Below, piece after piece: positions 6,547 through 6,804 of a DNA stretch of 6,804 bases (the first letter of the stretch is position 1; each line of letters begins with the position of its first letter). Under the pieces are notes generated by a model that did no database searches, was not told the origin of the DNA, and worked only from the letters and a program-made list of their open reading frames with translations. Source of the DNA: Neptunomonas sp. (GTDB lineage: Bacteria > Pseudomonadota > Gammaproteobacteria > Pseudomonadales > Balneatricaceae); NCBI GenBank assembly GCA_004195305.1, contig SDWN01000338.1, positions 1-6,804 on the forward strand. The letters run 5' to 3'. Made by a program: the position numbers and the translations under genes.

Positions 6547-6804
6547 CCCGCTCCTCGTTGTCGAGGTCAAGGTCAAGGTCAAGGTCAAGGTCAAAACCAT
6601 AACTCGCCAACTGCTGCGCCAGCACGCTGCCAGATGCCAAACCCGCAAGCGCCAGGCTACTGAACTCACGCCGCTCGGGGTAACTGCGGCGTAGCCGGTC
6701 AAACTCGCTGGCGATTGCGGCCGGATGATGCCGAACCCGGCTGAGCAGCGCATCATGATCCCGCCGCACGTCATACACCAGCCTGACCAGGCGGGGAATT
6801 AGGT
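6536..6804 (-). CDS. C-terminal part of an unrecognised protein with Asp-Leu repeat tail (5' end outside window)
   Basis: This reading frame is open from the window edge to a TGA at 6538-6536, about 88 residues in view, with no in-frame stop and no need for an internal start. The visible part is rich in Arg, Leu and Ala and looks helical (YDVRRDHDALLSRVRHH near the edge, then EFDRLRRSYPERREF). It ends in an acidic tail of alternating Asp and Leu followed by NEERDGD. I do not recognise the family. The 11-base overlap with the PilZ gene and the shared strand suggest one operon and possibly a shared role. The frame is the likely coding one because the GAGGAG ribosome binding site and start of the next gene lie inside its final codons, a common operon arrangement. 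A GTG at 6778 would give only an 80-residue protein and has no clear RBS. Confidence 0.6.
   Translation of the reverse strand, partial: LIPRLVRLVYDVRRDHDALLSRVRHHPAAIASEFDRLRRSYPERREFSSLALAGLASGSVLAQQLASYGFDLDLDLDLDLDNEERDGD
6565..6594. repeat. Perfect five-copy hexanucleotide repeat (GGTCAA)5
   Basis: Five exact copies of GGTCAA run from 6565 to 6594, flanked by degenerate copies. On the minus strand they read as alternating GAC/CTT-type codons and encode the Asp-Leu tail of the partial gene. Because the unit is six bases, gain or loss of copies adds or removes Asp-Leu pairs without shifting the frame. The repeat ends nine bases upstream of the GAGGAG that serves the PilZ gene. Confidence 0.92.

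Noticed and set aside
6547..6774. N-terminal extension of the PilZ reading frame up to 6774
   Set aside because: The extension is the shifted reading of the upstream gene, including a Leu-Thr run from the hexanucleotide repeat. The ribosome binding site and family length favour the start at 6546.

Overview
The window reads as chromosomal DNA of a gammaproteobacterium, probably a marine Oceanospirillales-like lineage. This is inferred from the KdsA sequence (metal-independent class, close to the enterobacterial form), the type-2 malate dehydrogenase, the CCA-encoding class II tRNA-Tyr and a YcgR-type PilZ protein. The genus cannot be named from sequence alone. No mobile element, CRISPR array or integrase was seen, and nothing has an obvious foreign base composition.

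Plus-strand part (1-4580). The window opens two bases inside a tRNA-Tyr(GUA) gene. A gene-poor stretch follows, holding one small candidate secreted or membrane peptide with a good ribosome binding site (195-332). Next come kdsA (386-1231, Kdo-8-phosphate synthase of lipopolysaccharide synthesis), a 682-residue membrane-spanning fusion of a protein-kinase-like domain and a formylglycine-generating-enzyme-like (FGE-sulfatase) domain (1344-3392), and mdh (3535-4518, TCA-cycle malate dehydrogenase). Gaps of about 110-140 bases with candidate -10 elements suggest that these genes are largely transcribed separately. mdh ends in a strong intrinsic terminator.

Minus-strand part (6804-4666), convergent with mdh. 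Three genes are packed like an operon and read towards mdh. They are the C-terminal end of an unrecognised protein with an Asp-Leu repeat tail, a YcgR-like PilZ (cyclic-di-GMP receptor) protein overlapping it by 11 bases, and after 27 bases an ATP-NAD-kinase/AcoX-like protein. The promoter of this unit lies outside the window.

The most unusual gene is the kinase/FGE fusion. The kinase half has lost the VAIK lysine (Glu56) and the DFG aspartate (Asn171-Met-Ala), and the FGE half lacks both catalytic cysteines (Asp650, Ile655 in their places). It therefore looks like a transmembrane scaffold or sensor built from two degenerate enzyme folds. The second item of note is a perfect five-copy hexanucleotide repeat in the gene upstream of the PilZ protein, just before the PilZ start.
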